A DNA stretch of 64,000 nt from Pseudoalteromonas carrageenovora IAM 12662 (GCF_900239935.1 NZ_LT965928.1:62001-126000), one strand, 5' to 3'. Counted from the stretch's first letter, positions 34,945-44,286 are shown. A program made the numbers and translations. Notes: generated from the letters alone by a model not told the origin.

Positions 34945-36795
34945 CTACTGTGGTATTGGAAAACTAATTACTTGGTTACGACCGTTTTGCTTGGCGTAAT
35001 AAAGTGCTTTATCGGCATTATGAGTAAAAAGCTCAGGGTTGTTTATATCATCTGTAACGGCGGTGTATGTTCCCGCGCTCACGGTGACATTAATAAATGT
35101 GCCTGCTACATTTATTTGATTAGTTTCAATTGCTTTACGGATCCTATCTGCAATTTCTAGTGTGCCATCGTGAGGCGTATTTGGTAATAAAATTACAAAC
35201 TCTTCCCCACCATAGCGTGCAACTTCATCAAGTGGACGCTTTAAATGTTGCTTAATGGTATCAGCAACTGCACGAATAACTTGATCGCCGGTTAAGTGCC
35301 CGTAGTTATCGTTTACACTTTTAAATCGGTCTATGTCGAGCATAATAATACTCAATGGTGTTTGCTCACGTCGAGAGCGACGAAGTTCCATAATGAGTTT
35401 TTTATCAAAAAAGCGTCGGTTTTTAACACCTGTAAGTGCATCTTCCATATTAAGCTGCTCAAGCTCGTGGTTTTTATCTTCGAGTTCACGAAGTGTTACT
35501 TGCAGCTCAAAAGTACGCTCATCAACTTGTGACTCTAGTTCCTTTTGAGTTTGTTCTTGCAACATTAAACGCTCTTTTAAAAGTGTATCTTGGGCTGCAT
35601 TTTCAGCAATCAAGGTTTGTTGTGTAATTACTTGCTCATCTCGCTCTAAAATAAATAACTTCATTACTGAGTAACACAAACAAAAAGTACTACTAAAAAA
35701 GCAAACAAATACAAATCCTAAGCTACTTCTACTAAGCGGGTACAATCCAAAAACAGCAATAATGAGATAAATCAGAACAAGTAAAAAGAGTGCCAGTGCA
35801 ACTATCAGCGCTTGTATAGGTTTTGATGGTGTATTGCGCATGCATATTATTGTTGTAATTAGGTAATAGCAAACAACAATAGGTGTGGCGATTAAGCAAT
35901 AAATAGTTAGTAAAGCGTTAGGCAAAGCCCAAATAAAGAGTAAAGTAACAGCAAATATGCTGGTTACTATGCTTTGCCCTGTAATTAATTTAGATGTTTT
36001 TGTTTGGCATAATTGTTTTTGTAGTGGTAAAAAAATTAGCGTTGTGAGCATTAATAATACTGGGATCATAAACTGCTGTGCAGCAGGTACATTAGGATGA
36101 AAGTAGCGAACCCCAAAGCCACATAAATATGCAAGTAGTACGCCTAGAGTGAGGGTTATTACACCAGCGTAAGCAAAGTATAATTTGCGTGAAAAGCCGT
36201 ATAAAACTAAGCAGCTCATAGCAAGCGAAAATAAAAAGCCAATAAGTAACCCAAAAACTAAATTAAGCTTTGTTTTATGGATTAGATATGCGTCTTGCTG
36301 CCAAAGCGTAATAGGCACGCGTAGCCCCGCAGCATTATTTACTTTAATAATTACAGTACTCACACTATTTGCAGGTAACGTTAGCTTTGCCAGCAGAGAT
36401 TCACTTTTTAATGTTCGCTTAGCAAACGCAAACGAATCGCCAAGTTGGGTATGGGATAGCAATTTTGAGTCATAAAAATGATAAACCTGAACTTCGTTTA
36501 AAAGTGGGTTATCAAGAGATAACAAAGGGCTGGTCTTTACTGACAAAGTATTTTTAACCGTAAAGGATAGCCATACAGGGCGCTGCTCAAAACCTAAGTT
36601 TAAAGGCTTATGAGCTATTTTCTGCCAATCATCACTATTCTTTTTATAGGCATTTTGTGGTGAGGTAGGTGAAAACGAATAACTTAATGTATCCACTTTT
36701 ATTGATTTAAAGTTTTTTGTTATGACGGGGTTGGCGAAAGAGCAAAAAGCACAAAGGAGCATTAATAGGCTTAAAAATGCCTTTGCGCACGTCAT
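34945..36795 (-). CDS. Diguanylate cyclase with 7TMR-DISM sensor
   Basis: The protein has 616 residues. A signal peptide (to SFA-NPV) is followed by a periplasmic DISMED2-like beta domain (about 40-165: FEQRPVWLSFTVKN, SLDNPLLNEVQVY). Seven membrane helices lie at about 180-385, then a coiled coil (390-450), then a GGDEF domain (455-616). The active-site motif GGEEF is at 529-533. The product-inhibition site RxxD is RPLD at 520-523. DALTGVKNRRFF and IMLDIDRFKSVND are intact. It should make c-di-GMP in response to an unknown, probably small or sugar-like periplasmic ligand. Its ATG overlaps the tatD stop as TAATG, and hemB follows 11 bp on, so it sits inside the tat-hemB operon. Confidence 0.92.
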   Translation of the reverse strand: MTCAKAFLSLLMLLCAFCSFANPVITKNFKSIKVDTLSYSFSPTSPQNAYKKNSDDWQKIAHKPLNLGFEQRPVWLSFTVKNTLSVKTSPLLSLDNPLLNEVQVYHFYDSKLLSHTQLGDSFAFAKRTLKSESLLAKLTLPANSVSTVIIKVNNAAGLRVPITLWQQDAYLIHKTKLNLVFGLLIGFLFSLAMSCLVLYGFSRKLYFAYAGVITLTLGVLLAYLCGFGVRYFHPNVPAAQQFMIPVLLMLTTLIFLPLQKQLCQTKTSKLITGQSIVTSIFAVTLLFIWALPNALLTIYCLIATPIVVCYYLITTIICMRNTPSKPIQALIVALALFLLVLIYLIIAVFGLYPLSRSSLGFVFVCFFSSTFCLCYSVMKLFILERDEQVITQQTLIAENAAQDTLLKERLMLQEQTQKELESQVDERTFELQVTLRELEDKNHELEQLNMEDALTGVKNRRFFDKKLIMELRRSRREQTPLSIIMLDIDRFKSVNDNYGHLTGDQVIRAVADTIKQHLKRPLDEVARYGGEEFVILLPNTPHDGTLEIADRIRKAIETNQINVAGTFINVTVSAGTYTAVTDDINNPELFTHNADKALYYAKQNGRNQVISFPIPQ

Positions 36796-37580
36796 TAACG
36801 ATTCTCTAAACCAAAAATGCGGTAAAAGTTTTTTGTCGTTTGATTTGCAACTATGCTTTCATCAATTTGATAAAGCTGAGCAATTGTTTGGCAAATATAA
36901 GGCAGTAACGCAGGTTCATTTTTGCGTGATTTCGGCTTTGGTTTGACGGTTCGTGGAATCAAAAAAGGTGAATCTGTTTCTATTAGTAATCGTTCCAAAG
37001 GGATACTTGGTACTAGCTGTTGCAACTCTTGACCACGTCTTTCATCACATACCCAGCCAGTTATGCCAATATACAAACCTAACTCTAAATAGCTTTTTAG
37101 TGCTTGCGCATTACCCGTAAAGCAATGAAGTACACCCCGCACGTTATATTCTCGCAGAATACTCAGCATATCATCACTTGCATCGCGTTCATGCAAATAT
37201 ACTGGTAAATCTAGCTTTTCAGCCAAGGCGAGTTGGCGCTTAAAAACATTACGCTGTACATCTCGAGGTGAAAAATCACGATTATAATCTAGGCCACATT
37301 CACCAATCGCTATAACTTGCTTGTTGTTTGCAAGCATAGTTAATTGCTCTTCTAATTCATTTGTAGCTAATTTAGCGTCGTGTGGATGAATGCCTGCCGT
37401 TGCGTATTGATGGTGCTTTATAGCAAGCTCAAGTGATTGCTTACTGCTTACTAGATCACAACCTATAACAAGCATTTTTTTAACGCCCGCAGCATTAGCG
37501 CGGGCAATTACGTCATCATGAACTTGAGCAAATTGATGATTAGTTAAATTAACGCCTGCATCAATTAAATTATCGATCAT
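36795..37580 (-). CDS. tatD: TatD metal-dependent DNase/hydrolase
   Basis: This 261-residue amidohydrolase-fold protein is closer to true TatD than to YcfH or YjjV. It starts DAGVNLTNHQF rather than with an HxH pair, and has AGIHPHD, IGECGLDYNRDF, YLHERDASD, GVLHCFTG, GITGWVCDERRG and IETDSPFL, the metal and active-site residues. TatD shows 3'-5' exonuclease activity; a direct role in Tat export is not needed. It overlaps the upstream gene and the downstream cyclase gene by one base each (both TAATG), so translation is coupled along the operon. Confidence 0.93.
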   Translation of the reverse strand: MIDNLIDAGVNLTNHQFAQVHDDVIARANAAGVKKMLVIGCDLVSSKQSLELAIKHHQYATAGIHPHDAKLATNELEEQLTMLANNKQVIAIGECGLDYNRDFSPRDVQRNVFKRQLALAEKLDLPVYLHERDASDDMLSILREYNVRGVLHCFTGNAQALKSYLELGLYIGITGWVCDERRGQELQQLVPSIPLERLLIETDSPFLIPRTVKPKPKSRKNEPALLPYICQTIAQLYQIDESIVANQTTKNFYRIFGLENR

Positions 37581-38110
37581 TACTGAGTGCGCTTCACACG
37601 AATAGAGCGGTTTTGCCCATCTTTGCGCAATAGGAATGAATTAAATACTCCACGACTAATAACAACAGTGTCAGACTTTTTTAGTTTAAGGCTATCTGAA
37701 CCAATTTGACGCCACTCTTGGCTATTATCAAGGCTAATAATAAGTTCGCCATATGGTGCTTTTTTTACTGATGATACGAGAGCTGTAATATTTTCATCTT
37801 TATCTTTGGTAATTTCTTTATGCTCTAATCCAAAGTCATCGTCTTTAGCTGCTGGAGCAGAAGCTGTTACCGCAGCAACGGGAGCGCTTACGTTAGGCGT
37901 TATATTAGCGACTGGCTTTGGCGGCGTAAGTGTTTTTTTCTCGCTTGGTTTTGTTAGCGGTTTGCCTGCAACTGTGTTGTCGTAGCAAAGTAAGCGATTA
38001 AAATCATTTTCAATAAAGCTGCATGCTTGTAATGCTTGAACGTTAATTTCTTGCGCTGTAACGGTAGGAGCGCTTAGTAAAACCAGTAGTGAGAGTAGTT
38101 GTTTTTTCAT
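37580..38110 (-). CDS. Periplasmic protein of unknown function in the tat operon
   Basis: I do not recognise this as a named family. The 176-residue protein has a signal peptide (cleavage near TAQ-EINV). A small cysteine pair region follows (ACSFIENDFNRLLCYD, Cys about 10 residues apart), then a Pro/Ala/Lys-rich linker (about 48-92). A C-terminal beta domain (about 105-176) carries the patterns ELIISLDNSQEWRQI and DTVVISRGVFNSFLL. Similar two-part proteins occur widely in proteobacteria. The operon position, 1 bp after tatC and overlapping tatD, suggests a link to envelope export, but nothing in the sequence proves it. Its signal peptide is of the Sec type, with no twin arginine. Confidence 0.75.
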   Translation of the reverse strand: MKKQLLSLLVLLSAPTVTAQEINVQALQACSFIENDFNRLLCYDNTVAGKPLTKPSEKKTLTPPKPVANITPNVSAPVAAVTASAPAAKDDDFGLEHKEITKDKDENITALVSSVKKAPYGELIISLDNSQEWRQIGSDSLKLKKSDTVVISRGVFNSFLLRKDGQNRSIRVKRTQ

Positions 38111-38111
38111 T

Positions 38112-38852
38112 TTATTCCTCAGATTCCTGTTGTTCTTTAGCGCTATAAAATCTCGCTAAAATTAAACCTAGCTCAAATAAAAGCAGCATAGGAAATGCTA
38201 ATAATGTTTGTGATAGCACATCCGGTGGCGTTAAAAACATAGCCACTACAAATACGCCAACCACAATATATGGGCGTTTTTCTTTTAAACTTTGTGTAGT
38301 TGTTGCACCACTCCAACATAGCAGCATTATGGCTACGGGAATTTCAAACGCCACACCAAAAGCAAAAAACAGCTTAAGTACAAACCCTAAGTAGCTACTA
38401 ATATCCGGCGCTAGGGTCATCATTTGTGGCCCTACACTGGTAAAAAAACCCAATATAATAGGCAGCACTACAAAGTAACAAAAGGCAATCCCACCATAAA
38501 ACAATAAAATGCTTGAAGCCAAAATTGGCATTAGCATGCGTTTTTCATGTTGGTATAAACCAGGCGCTATAAACCCCCAAATTTGGTGCAATATCCACGG
38601 AATAGCGCCAAATAAAGCAATAAACAGCGTTAATTTAAAGGGTGCAAAAAAGGGCGCAGTGACATCTGTGGCAATCATAGTCGCTGTACTTGGTAAGTGT
38701 GCCACTAAAGGTGCTGCTACAAACTCATATATATCATTAGCAAAATACACTAAGCCAATAAATATTACGAAAATGCTTAAAAGCGCTTTAATAAGCCGAT
38801 CGCGAAGCTCAATTAAGTGAGCCACAAACCCTGATTTAGCTTGCTCAGTCAT
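38112..38852 (-). CDS. tatC: Twin-arginine translocase subunit TatC
   Basis: This 246-residue protein has six membrane helices and the TatC signature HLIELRDRLIKALLS at about residues 11-25, with Glu15 in the signal-recognition region. FFAPFKLTLFIALFGAIPW and the FGVAFEIPV motif in helix 4 are also family features. TatC receives twin-arginine signal peptides at the inner membrane and recruits TatA/TatB to export folded proteins. It lies 48 bp after tatB and 1 bp before the next gene. The charged end EQQESEE is cytoplasmic. Confidence 0.95.
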   Translation of the reverse strand: MTEQAKSGFVAHLIELRDRLIKALLSIFVIFIGLVYFANDIYEFVAAPLVAHLPSTATMIATDVTAPFFAPFKLTLFIALFGAIPWILHQIWGFIAPGLYQHEKRMLMPILASSILLFYGGIAFCYFVVLPIILGFFTSVGPQMMTLAPDISSYLGFVLKLFFAFGVAFEIPVAIMLLCWSGATTTQSLKEKRPYIVVGVFVVAMFLTPPDVLSQTLLAFPMLLLFELGLILARFYSAKEQQESEE

Positions 38853-38900
38853 TATTTTCTATACCATGTAATAAGTTGACCACAAATAGAGGAATTAATT

Positions 38901-39230
38901 TCACTTTTTTTCATCAGGTTGTTCGTTAGCTGGTGTGCTTGAGGGGGTTTTATAGCTATGGGTAACCGACTGAGCTGCCTTTTGCAGCTCGTCAACCGAC
39001 TGCTGTAGCTCTGGGCTTAAATCTTTGAGTTCTTGTTGCTCTGCTTTTTTAAGGTTTTCGTGTAGCTCATGAATACGTAGCTCTTCACTTACTTCTGCCT
39101 TGACCGAATTAGCCATCGACTTTACCGTTTTTACCCAGCGCATTACGGTACGAATAGCTACCGGTAAACGCTCAGGGCCAAGAACAACTAAGCCTACGAT
39201 AAAAACTATAACAAGCTCCCACATTCCCAT
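38901..39230 (-). CDS. tatB: Sec-independent translocase subunit TatB
   Basis: This 109-residue protein has one N-terminal membrane helix (MGMWELVIVFIVGLVVLGP), the GPERLP hinge specific to TatB (about residues 18-23), and an amphipathic helix. A Glu/Gln/Lys-rich cytoplasmic tail ends in a Ser/Thr/Pro stretch. TatB works with TatC as the signal-peptide receptor. It is separated from tatA by only 5 bp. Confidence 0.93.
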   Translation of the reverse strand: MGMWELVIVFIVGLVVLGPERLPVAIRTVMRWVKTVKSMANSVKAEVSEELRIHELHENLKKAEQQELKDLSPELQQSVDELQKAAQSVTHSYKTPSSTPANEQPDEKK

Positions 39231-39235
39231 ACTCG

Positions 39236-39490
39236 TTAAACCTTAGTATCGTCTTTGGTTTTTTCAGTACTTTGCGTATCTGTTGGGGTGGCTTTTTGAG
39301 ATTCTTGGATCTGCTCTGTTTTTTCGCTGTCCGAATCTTTATTTTGATCATCAGACATTGCTTTTTTAAAGCCTTTTACTGCGCCGCCTAAGTCTCCGCC
39401 CATACCGCGTAGTTTTTTAGTGCCAAAAAGAAGTACGATAATTGCTAAAACAATTAATAATTGCCAAATGCTAATGCCACCAAGACCCAT
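39236..39490 (-). CDS. tatA: Sec-independent translocase subunit TatA
   Basis: This 84-residue protein starts [18 protein letters not shown]. It has one membrane helix, the [14 protein letters not shown] hinge and amphipathic helix with Phe and Gly as in TatA, and a long charged tail ([14 protein letters not shown]). TatA oligomers form the passage for folded proteins. The longest frame begins at TTG 39502. The ATG at 39490 has GGAG 7 bases upstream and gives the family start. It follows ubiB after 79 bp, so an internal tat promoter may lie in between. Confidence 0.93.
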   Translation of the reverse strand: MGLGGISIWQLLIVLAIIVLLFGTKKLRGMGGDLGGAVKGFKKAMSDDQNKDSDSEKTEQIQESQKATPTDTQSTEKTKDDTKV

Positions 39491-39569
39491 GGTTATCTCC
39501 AACTTATAAATGCTTAAATGTTTATTTTAAGTACTAATTATACGCCCTGTGGCATAAATAGCACTTAGT

Positions 39570-41174
39570 TTATGTGTTGCGCCACGCCGCTATAAAACTA
39601 ATTGCCGAAGCTGCTATTACCACACCCGACGCGATGTAGTCGCGCTGCAGATAACATAGCGCTGAAACAATAAGTGTAGCGCTACCAAAAAGGCTAAGCA
39701 CTAATGCTTTATGTGACACTTTATTAGGCTGTGAATACTGTGCTTGCGGACTACGCTTTAAATTTTGATAAATTAAATCAGGTAGTTCTGGCATTTTTTC
39801 AGCCCAAAATGGCAGGTTAGCATACATTTGTTTCATTACTGATAACGGGCCAACTTGCTGTTTTACCCATTCCTCTAAAAATGGTTTAGCTGTTTTCCAT
39901 AAGTCGAGCTGTGGATATAACTGACGGCCTAGCCCTTCAACATAAAGTAATGTTTTTTGCAGTAATACCAGTTGCGGCTGTACCTGCATATTAAAACGTC
40001 TTGCTGTATTGAATAAATTAACCAGTACATGGCCAAATGAAATTTCAGCCAGTGGCTTATTAAATATAGGTTCGCATACGGTACGTATTGCAAATTCAAA
40101 CTCTTCGATGCTGGTATCGGGTGGTACCCAGCCAGAGTCAACATGAAGCTGTGCAACTTGACGGTAATCGCGATTAAAAAAGGCAATAAAGTTTTCTGCT
40201 AAGTAGCGTTTATCTTCTTTATTAAGTGTGCCAACAATACCGCAATCTATGCCAATATACATCGGGTTTTCTGGATGCTCGCGGGAGACAAAAATATTGC
40301 CCGGGTGCATATCGGCATGAAAAAAGCTGTCTCTGAATACTTGTGTAAAAAACACTTCAACACCACGCTCCGCCAATAATTTCATGTTGGTGTTCTGCGC
40401 CATGAGTGAGTCGGTATCTGATACTGGAATACCGTAAATACGTTCCATTACAAGCACATTACTACGGCTATAGTCACTGTAAACAGCGGGAATATATAAT
40501 GATTCTGAGCCTTCAAAGTTTCGCTTTAATTGAATGCCATTGGCCCCTTCACGCATTAAATCGAGTTCATCTAGTAGTGTTTTTTTGTATTCTTTTACTA
40601 CTTCTACGGGGCGAAGACGCTTAGCTTCGTTAAGCACCTTGGCCAGCACTTTAGCGAGCTTTTCCATTAGCGCTAAATCAGCATTAATTTGTTCGTGAAT
40701 GTTTGGCCTAATTACTTTTATTACTACGTCTTGCTCAATGTTTTGAGCATCAATCAATTTTGCTGTGTGCACTTGCGCAATAGAAGCTGATGCCAATGGC
40801 GCTTGCGAAAACTCGCTAAATAGCTCGTTTATATCGTTAATTTCGAGTGATTTTTCTATTATTTGTTGTGCAAGTTCACCTTCAAATGGCTCAACTTGGT
40901 CTTGTAAAAAGGCAAGCTCTAATGCGATGTCGTGTGGGAGTAAATCTCGGCGGGTTGAGAGCATTTGGCCAAACTTGATCCACACAGGGCCGAGCTCTTG
41001 CAATGCTAAACGTAACCGCAGTCCTGCAGGTTTTTCTTTGTGCTGATTACGCAGCCAAAACAAACTACCACGCGCTACTTTACCAAACCAAGGTATCTTA
41101 TGTTTTGGAATTAGTTCGTCTAGCCCATAGCTAAGTAATGTTTTGGTGATGTTATACAAACGTGCAGTCGACAC
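39570..41174 (-). CDS. ubiB: Ubiquinone biosynthesis protein UbiB (ABC1/ADCK atypical kinase)
   Basis: This 534-residue protein is near the family length. The atypical kinase region has [19 protein letters not shown] (the KxGQ motif), AQVHTAKL with the Ala-rich loop [11 protein letters not shown], the metal motifs [13 protein letters not shown] and GIDCGIVG, and the catalytic Asp pair. Two C-terminal membrane helices (about 490-532) anchor it. UbiB supports ubiquinone synthesis, probably through ATPase activity that extracts lipid intermediates. It lies 9 bp after ubiJ. Confidence 0.95.
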   Translation of the reverse strand: MSTARLYNITKTLLSYGLDELIPKHKIPWFGKVARGSLFWLRNQHKEKPAGLRLRLALQELGPVWIKFGQMLSTRRDLLPHDIALELAFLQDQVEPFEGELAQQIIEKSLEINDINELFSEFSQAPLASASIAQVHTAKLIDAQNIEQDVVIKVIRPNIHEQINADLALMEKLAKVLAKVLNEAKRLRPVEVVKEYKKTLLDELDLMREGANGIQLKRNFEGSESLYIPAVYSDYSRSNVLVMERIYGIPVSDTDSLMAQNTNMKLLAERGVEVFFTQVFRDSFFHADMHPGNIFVSREHPENPMYIGIDCGIVGTLNKEDKRYLAENFIAFFNRDYRQVAQLHVDSGWVPPDTSIEEFEFAIRTVCEPIFNKPLAEISFGHVLVNLFNTARRFNMQVQPQLVLLQKTLLYVEGLGRQLYPQLDLWKTAKPFLEEWVKQQVGPLSVMKQMYANLPFWAEKMPELPDLIYQNLKRSPQAQYSQPNKVSHKALVLSLFGSATLIVSALCYLQRDYIASGVVIAASAISFIAAWRNT

Positions 41175-41183
41175 AAAAAATCC

Positions 41184-41867
41184 TTAGCGAGGTTTCGAAG
41201 ATGAAAAAGAGTTTAATAAAGCATTTATACGTTGCTCAACAGCAGCAACTTGACCTTTAAGTTCTCTATTTTTTTGTTTAAATTGCTCAAGCTCTAACGG
41301 ATGAATGGTTATCGCGAGCTCATCTTGGAACAAGCTGCTAAGCATACTACTTATTTTTGAGTGAGCTTTAGCGCCTTGATGTTTGAGCATCGTTAGATTT
41401 TGAAATAACAGTTGAGCAGGAGCATCACCAATATAGCCTGAGAGTTGCTCAGGCCAATCAATATCTAGGCTTGAAAATGCATTACTATATGTCTGTGCAA
41501 TGTTTAAGTCGCCTTGTAAGTCGAGCTTATCTTGACGAATTAATTGGGTTAGCATTGCCGGGTTTTTAAGTGCTAGCAGTGTATTTATATCGGCGCTTAT
41601 CATGCAATCTGCATTTTCGTTATTTAGTGCGCTGTATAAATGCAATTGCTCATCACTGTAAATTAGCTGAATACTTTGCTGCCAGTCTCTTACTTCAACT
41701 ACTAAGCGCTGATGCTTAACTGCGCTTAGCTTTTGTGACAATTGCGGATCAAGTTCAAGTGCTTGATTTAGTACTCGCTCAATAAGCGATAATACAAAGT
41801 TAGGTAACATAAAAAATTCAGCGGGTGTTACGCCACTATTATTGTTAACTGTATTATCAAGCGCCAT
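41184..41867 (-). CDS. ubiJ: Ubiquinone biosynthesis accessory factor UbiJ (SCP2 domain)
   Basis: This 227-residue protein has an N-terminal SCP2 lipid-carrier domain (about 15-125) and a C-terminal coiled coil (KQKNRELKGQVAAVEQRINAL). UbiJ binds isoprenoid quinone intermediates and, with UbiK, keeps the Ubi enzyme complex supplied. The identification rests mainly on position between ubiE and ubiB together with the SCP2-like pattern, as the sequence itself is poorly conserved in the family. It lies 11 bp after ubiE. Confidence 0.88.
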   Translation of the reverse strand: MALDNTVNNNSGVTPAEFFMLPNFVLSLIERVLNQALELDPQLSQKLSAVKHQRLVVEVRDWQQSIQLIYSDEQLHLYSALNNENADCMISADINTLLALKNPAMLTQLIRQDKLDLQGDLNIAQTYSNAFSSLDIDWPEQLSGYIGDAPAQLLFQNLTMLKHQGAKAHSKISSMLSSLFQDELAITIHPLELEQFKQKNRELKGQVAAVEQRINALLNSFSSSKPR

Positions 41868-41878
41868 AAATGCCTGCC

Positions 41879-42634
41879 TTAATATTTAAAACCACGGTGT
41901 AGAGCAACAATTCCGCCAGTAAGATTTTGATATGTTGTTTGCTCAAAGCCGGCATCTTCCATCATCGCTTTTAAAGTATCTTGATCTGGATGCATACGAA
42001 TGGATTCTGCTAAGTATTTGTACGATTCGCTATCGTTAGCAACTACTTTGCCCATGGTTGGTAATAAATTAAACGAGTAAAAGTCGTAAGCTTTGCTAAG
42101 TAGCTCATGCTCAGGTTTTGAAAACTCTAAAACAAGTAAGCGACCACCTGGCTTTAAAATACGGTACATAGAGCGTAGTGCTTTGTCTTTATCGGTTACA
42201 TTACGTAACCCAAAGGCAATGGTGATCACATCAAAGCTATTATCTGGGAATGGTAGCATCTCGGCGTTCATTTGAACGTAATCAATATTGCCTACTAAGC
42301 CAAGGTTATGCAGTTTTTCGCGGCCAACTTTAAGCATAGATGAGTTAATGTCGCCCAATACCACTTGACCAGTTTCGCCAACCAATTGACTAAATTTTGC
42401 CGTTAAATCGCCAGTACCACCGGCTAAATCAAGAACGTGGTGACCTTTTCGAACACCTGAACTTGCAATGGTTTGACGCTTCCATAAACGATGCACACCA
42501 AAAGACATTAAATCATTCATTACATCGTATTTTGCAGCAACTGAGTGAAATACATCAGCAACCATCGAAGCTTTGTCGTTCTCGGCTACGGTTTTATATC
42601 CAAAATGCGTGGTCTTTTGTTCGGTTTCGTTCAT
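41879..42634 (-). CDS. ubiE: UbiE ubiquinone/menaquinone C-methyltransferase
   Basis: This 251-residue class I SAM methyltransferase starts with THFGYKTV and has [19 protein letters not shown], the UbiE signature 1. The SAM loop is [15 protein letters not shown]. The acidic residue after strand 2 is in [10 protein letters not shown], and [13 protein letters not shown] is signature 2. It adds the ring C-methyl group in ubiquinone synthesis (and in menaquinone synthesis if that pathway exists here). It is the first gene of the ubiE-ubiJ-ubiB-tat string, with an 83-bp gap upstream to the next gene. Confidence 0.95.
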   Translation of the reverse strand: MNETEQKTTHFGYKTVAENDKASMVADVFHSVAAKYDVMNDLMSFGVHRLWKRQTIASSGVRKGHHVLDLAGGTGDLTAKFSQLVGETGQVVLGDINSSMLKVGREKLHNLGLVGNIDYVQMNAEMLPFPDNSFDVITIAFGLRNVTDKDKALRSMYRILKPGGRLLVLEFSKPEHELLSKAYDFYSFNLLPTMGKVVANDSESYKYLAESIRMHPDQDTLKAMMEDAGFEQTTYQNLTGGIVALHRGFKY

Positions 42635-42717
42635 GATTAATCTCTATCGTGACAATAGAGGTTAGTGTACTTGATTGTACGCGGTAGGTGCAATTTGAAT
42701 ATGATTTATCAGGTAAT

Positions 42718-43722
42718 TTATTGTCCAGCGGTGTAGCTGCTTAGCCCTAAAGAGCGAGCTTTAAATGCCGCATGAGAGGCTTTTTTTGCTAACTTATTAA
42801 AATCATCTTCGTGTTGATGCTGAGCAATTCCTAAAGATAGGTCAATACTAGGCAATTTAACTCCAGTTTTTGAGCTGACAAAGCGAAGTTTTTCCACACC
42901 ATTACGTACCTTTTCAGCAATGACATTCGCTGTTTCAGGGTCAATATTAGCAAGTAAAACAGTAAATTGATCTTTAGCTGTACGCCCAGGTAATCCACTT
43001 TGAAAAACATATTTTTGCACTTGCTTTGCGACCTTGTTCAATATTACCTCACCAATAATGTCTCCATAATTATGTGTAAAGTGATCAAGGTTATCTATTT
43101 GAATTGCTATGGCACAAATAGACTTTTGTTGATTGCTCCAAGTTTGGGCTTGCTGCGTTAAATAATGGCGCTTATAGAGCCCTGTTTGGGTATCGACTAT
43201 ATGTTGCTTTCTAAGTTGGGTTAGTTGTTTTTGTGTTCTTTGATGCAGCTGTTTAGCTTTACTTAATTCTTGTTTAAATAGCTTATGCTGATTTAACAGT
43301 TCTGCTGTTTGGTTGTTGAGCACTTTAAGCGCTTGGCGGCTTTGCTCTATATTCTTTTCGTCAAGTGTATGCACGCATTCACTTACTTGACCCGCAAAAC
43401 GGATTATTTGTTTTTCTGTATTTTGCGCATTATTTGAAAGCGAGTTTATAACACCATCCACATTTTGAATCATGCTCACTTGCGTTGTATGGCCTGTATT
43501 TAAAAACTCGCTATAGAGCTGTTCTATTAAAACACTATCAATATTATCATTTGCAGAAATTGCACGGTCTAAAGCGGTATTAAGCTTGTTATTTACTTGG
43601 CTAGTATAAGTGTAAATAACTTGATAGTTCAGCGGTGTAGGAGGAAGCGAAAAGCGCTCTAAAAAAATACACACTTTAGTCATTTTTTCTTGAGCAATAG
43701 CCATGGAATCATGGAACATCAT
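42718..43722 (-). CDS. Degenerate GGDEF-domain protein
   Basis: The protein has 334 residues and no membrane helix. An N-terminal helical half (about 1-165), with two coiled-coil stretches, precedes a GGDEF-fold domain (about 170-330: TGLYKRHYLTQQA, AIAIQIDNLDHFTHNYGDIIGE, LSLGIAQ). The active-site motif is AKDQF at 249-253 in place of GGDEF, and the I-site is absent. It is therefore unlikely to make c-di-GMP and may bind GTP or partners instead. The N-terminal arrangement resembles other Alteromonadales GGDEF proteins. The start at 43722 has no clear Shine-Dalgarno; ATG 43704 is an alternative. Its upstream region contains a nested inverted repeat. Confidence 0.85.
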   Translation of the reverse strand: MMFHDSMAIAQEKMTKVCIFLERFSLPPTPLNYQVIYTYTSQVNNKLNTALDRAISANDNIDSVLIEQLYSEFLNTGHTTQVSMIQNVDGVINSLSNNAQNTEKQIIRFAGQVSECVHTLDEKNIEQSRQALKVLNNQTAELLNQHKLFKQELSKAKQLHQRTQKQLTQLRKQHIVDTQTGLYKRHYLTQQAQTWSNQQKSICAIAIQIDNLDHFTHNYGDIIGEVILNKVAKQVQKYVFQSGLPGRTAKDQFTVLLANIDPETANVIAEKVRNGVEKLRFVSSKTGVKLPSIDLSLGIAQHQHEDDFNKLAKKASHAAFKARSLGLSSYTAGQ

Positions 43723-43741
43723 TATTTAATACCAACTAAGT

Positions 43742-43791
43742 ACGCATAAGTGCAAATTTGAAATATCTCATTCCATGAGGCGGTTATGCGT
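43742..43791. repeat. Nested inverted repeat upstream of the GGDEF gene
   Basis: ACGCATAA (43742-43749) pairs with TTATGCGT (43784-43791). Inside, CTCAT (43767-43771) pairs with ATGAG (43775-43779). Just outside lies AATACCAA, as at the ends of the dispersed repeats A and B, so this may be a remnant of a related element. The rest of the gap (43792-43969) shows no feature. Confidence 0.4.
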
Positions 43792-43969
43792 CCCAGCTTT
43801 TTATTGTTTTTTACTACAGTAATCGTTATATCGGCTATTTAAAAGCAAAAATGAGGGTTAGGGAACATAAATTTAACTTTAACGGCTCAATAGCTGTTTT
43901 TCTCATCAATTAAGCTTGTTTTTACATATTTTAACGTATTAAACCTTGTTATTAGTAAGGTTAATGCGA

Positions 43970-44286
43970 TTAGGGCGTGTTGATCTTTGCGGATTGAAAT
44001 TTGTTCAATCTAGGGGCGATTAAATCGCGGCGCGAGGTTTGTAACCTAGTGGGCTAAGTAAAAACCGAGTAAAGCTTCCGCGTCCTGCTCACGCCCCTTA
44101 CCTACATCCATGTAGGCAACAAAGAGTTTATCGCCCCTAGGAAGAACCCGAAGGGCAGCGCATGTTTAGCATTTATGCTGCGTTATCGCCTATTTATGTG
44201 GAATAACCACACTACATAGGCTCTGCCTTGCCTAAAAACCAAACATACTGCTGCAAATTCAACCATCAAAGATCAACACGCCCTAA
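43970..44286. mobile_element. MITE-like element with 20-bp perfect terminal inverted repeats
   Basis: TTAGGGCGTGTTGATCTTTG at 43970-43989 is repeated in inverse at 44267-44286 without a mismatch. The total is about 317 bp. No open frame of useful length lies inside, so the element depends on a transposase elsewhere. If the inverted repeat is taken as starting at GGGCG, a TA dinucleotide flanks each side, as for IS630/Tc1-type insertion. Inside lies a CCTACAT/ATGTAGG hairpin near 44101-44116 and a GGGGCGAT/ATCGCCCC pair (44014-44021 and 44129-44136). Base composition is more GC-rich than the flanks. It sits between two divergent genes. Confidence 0.8.
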
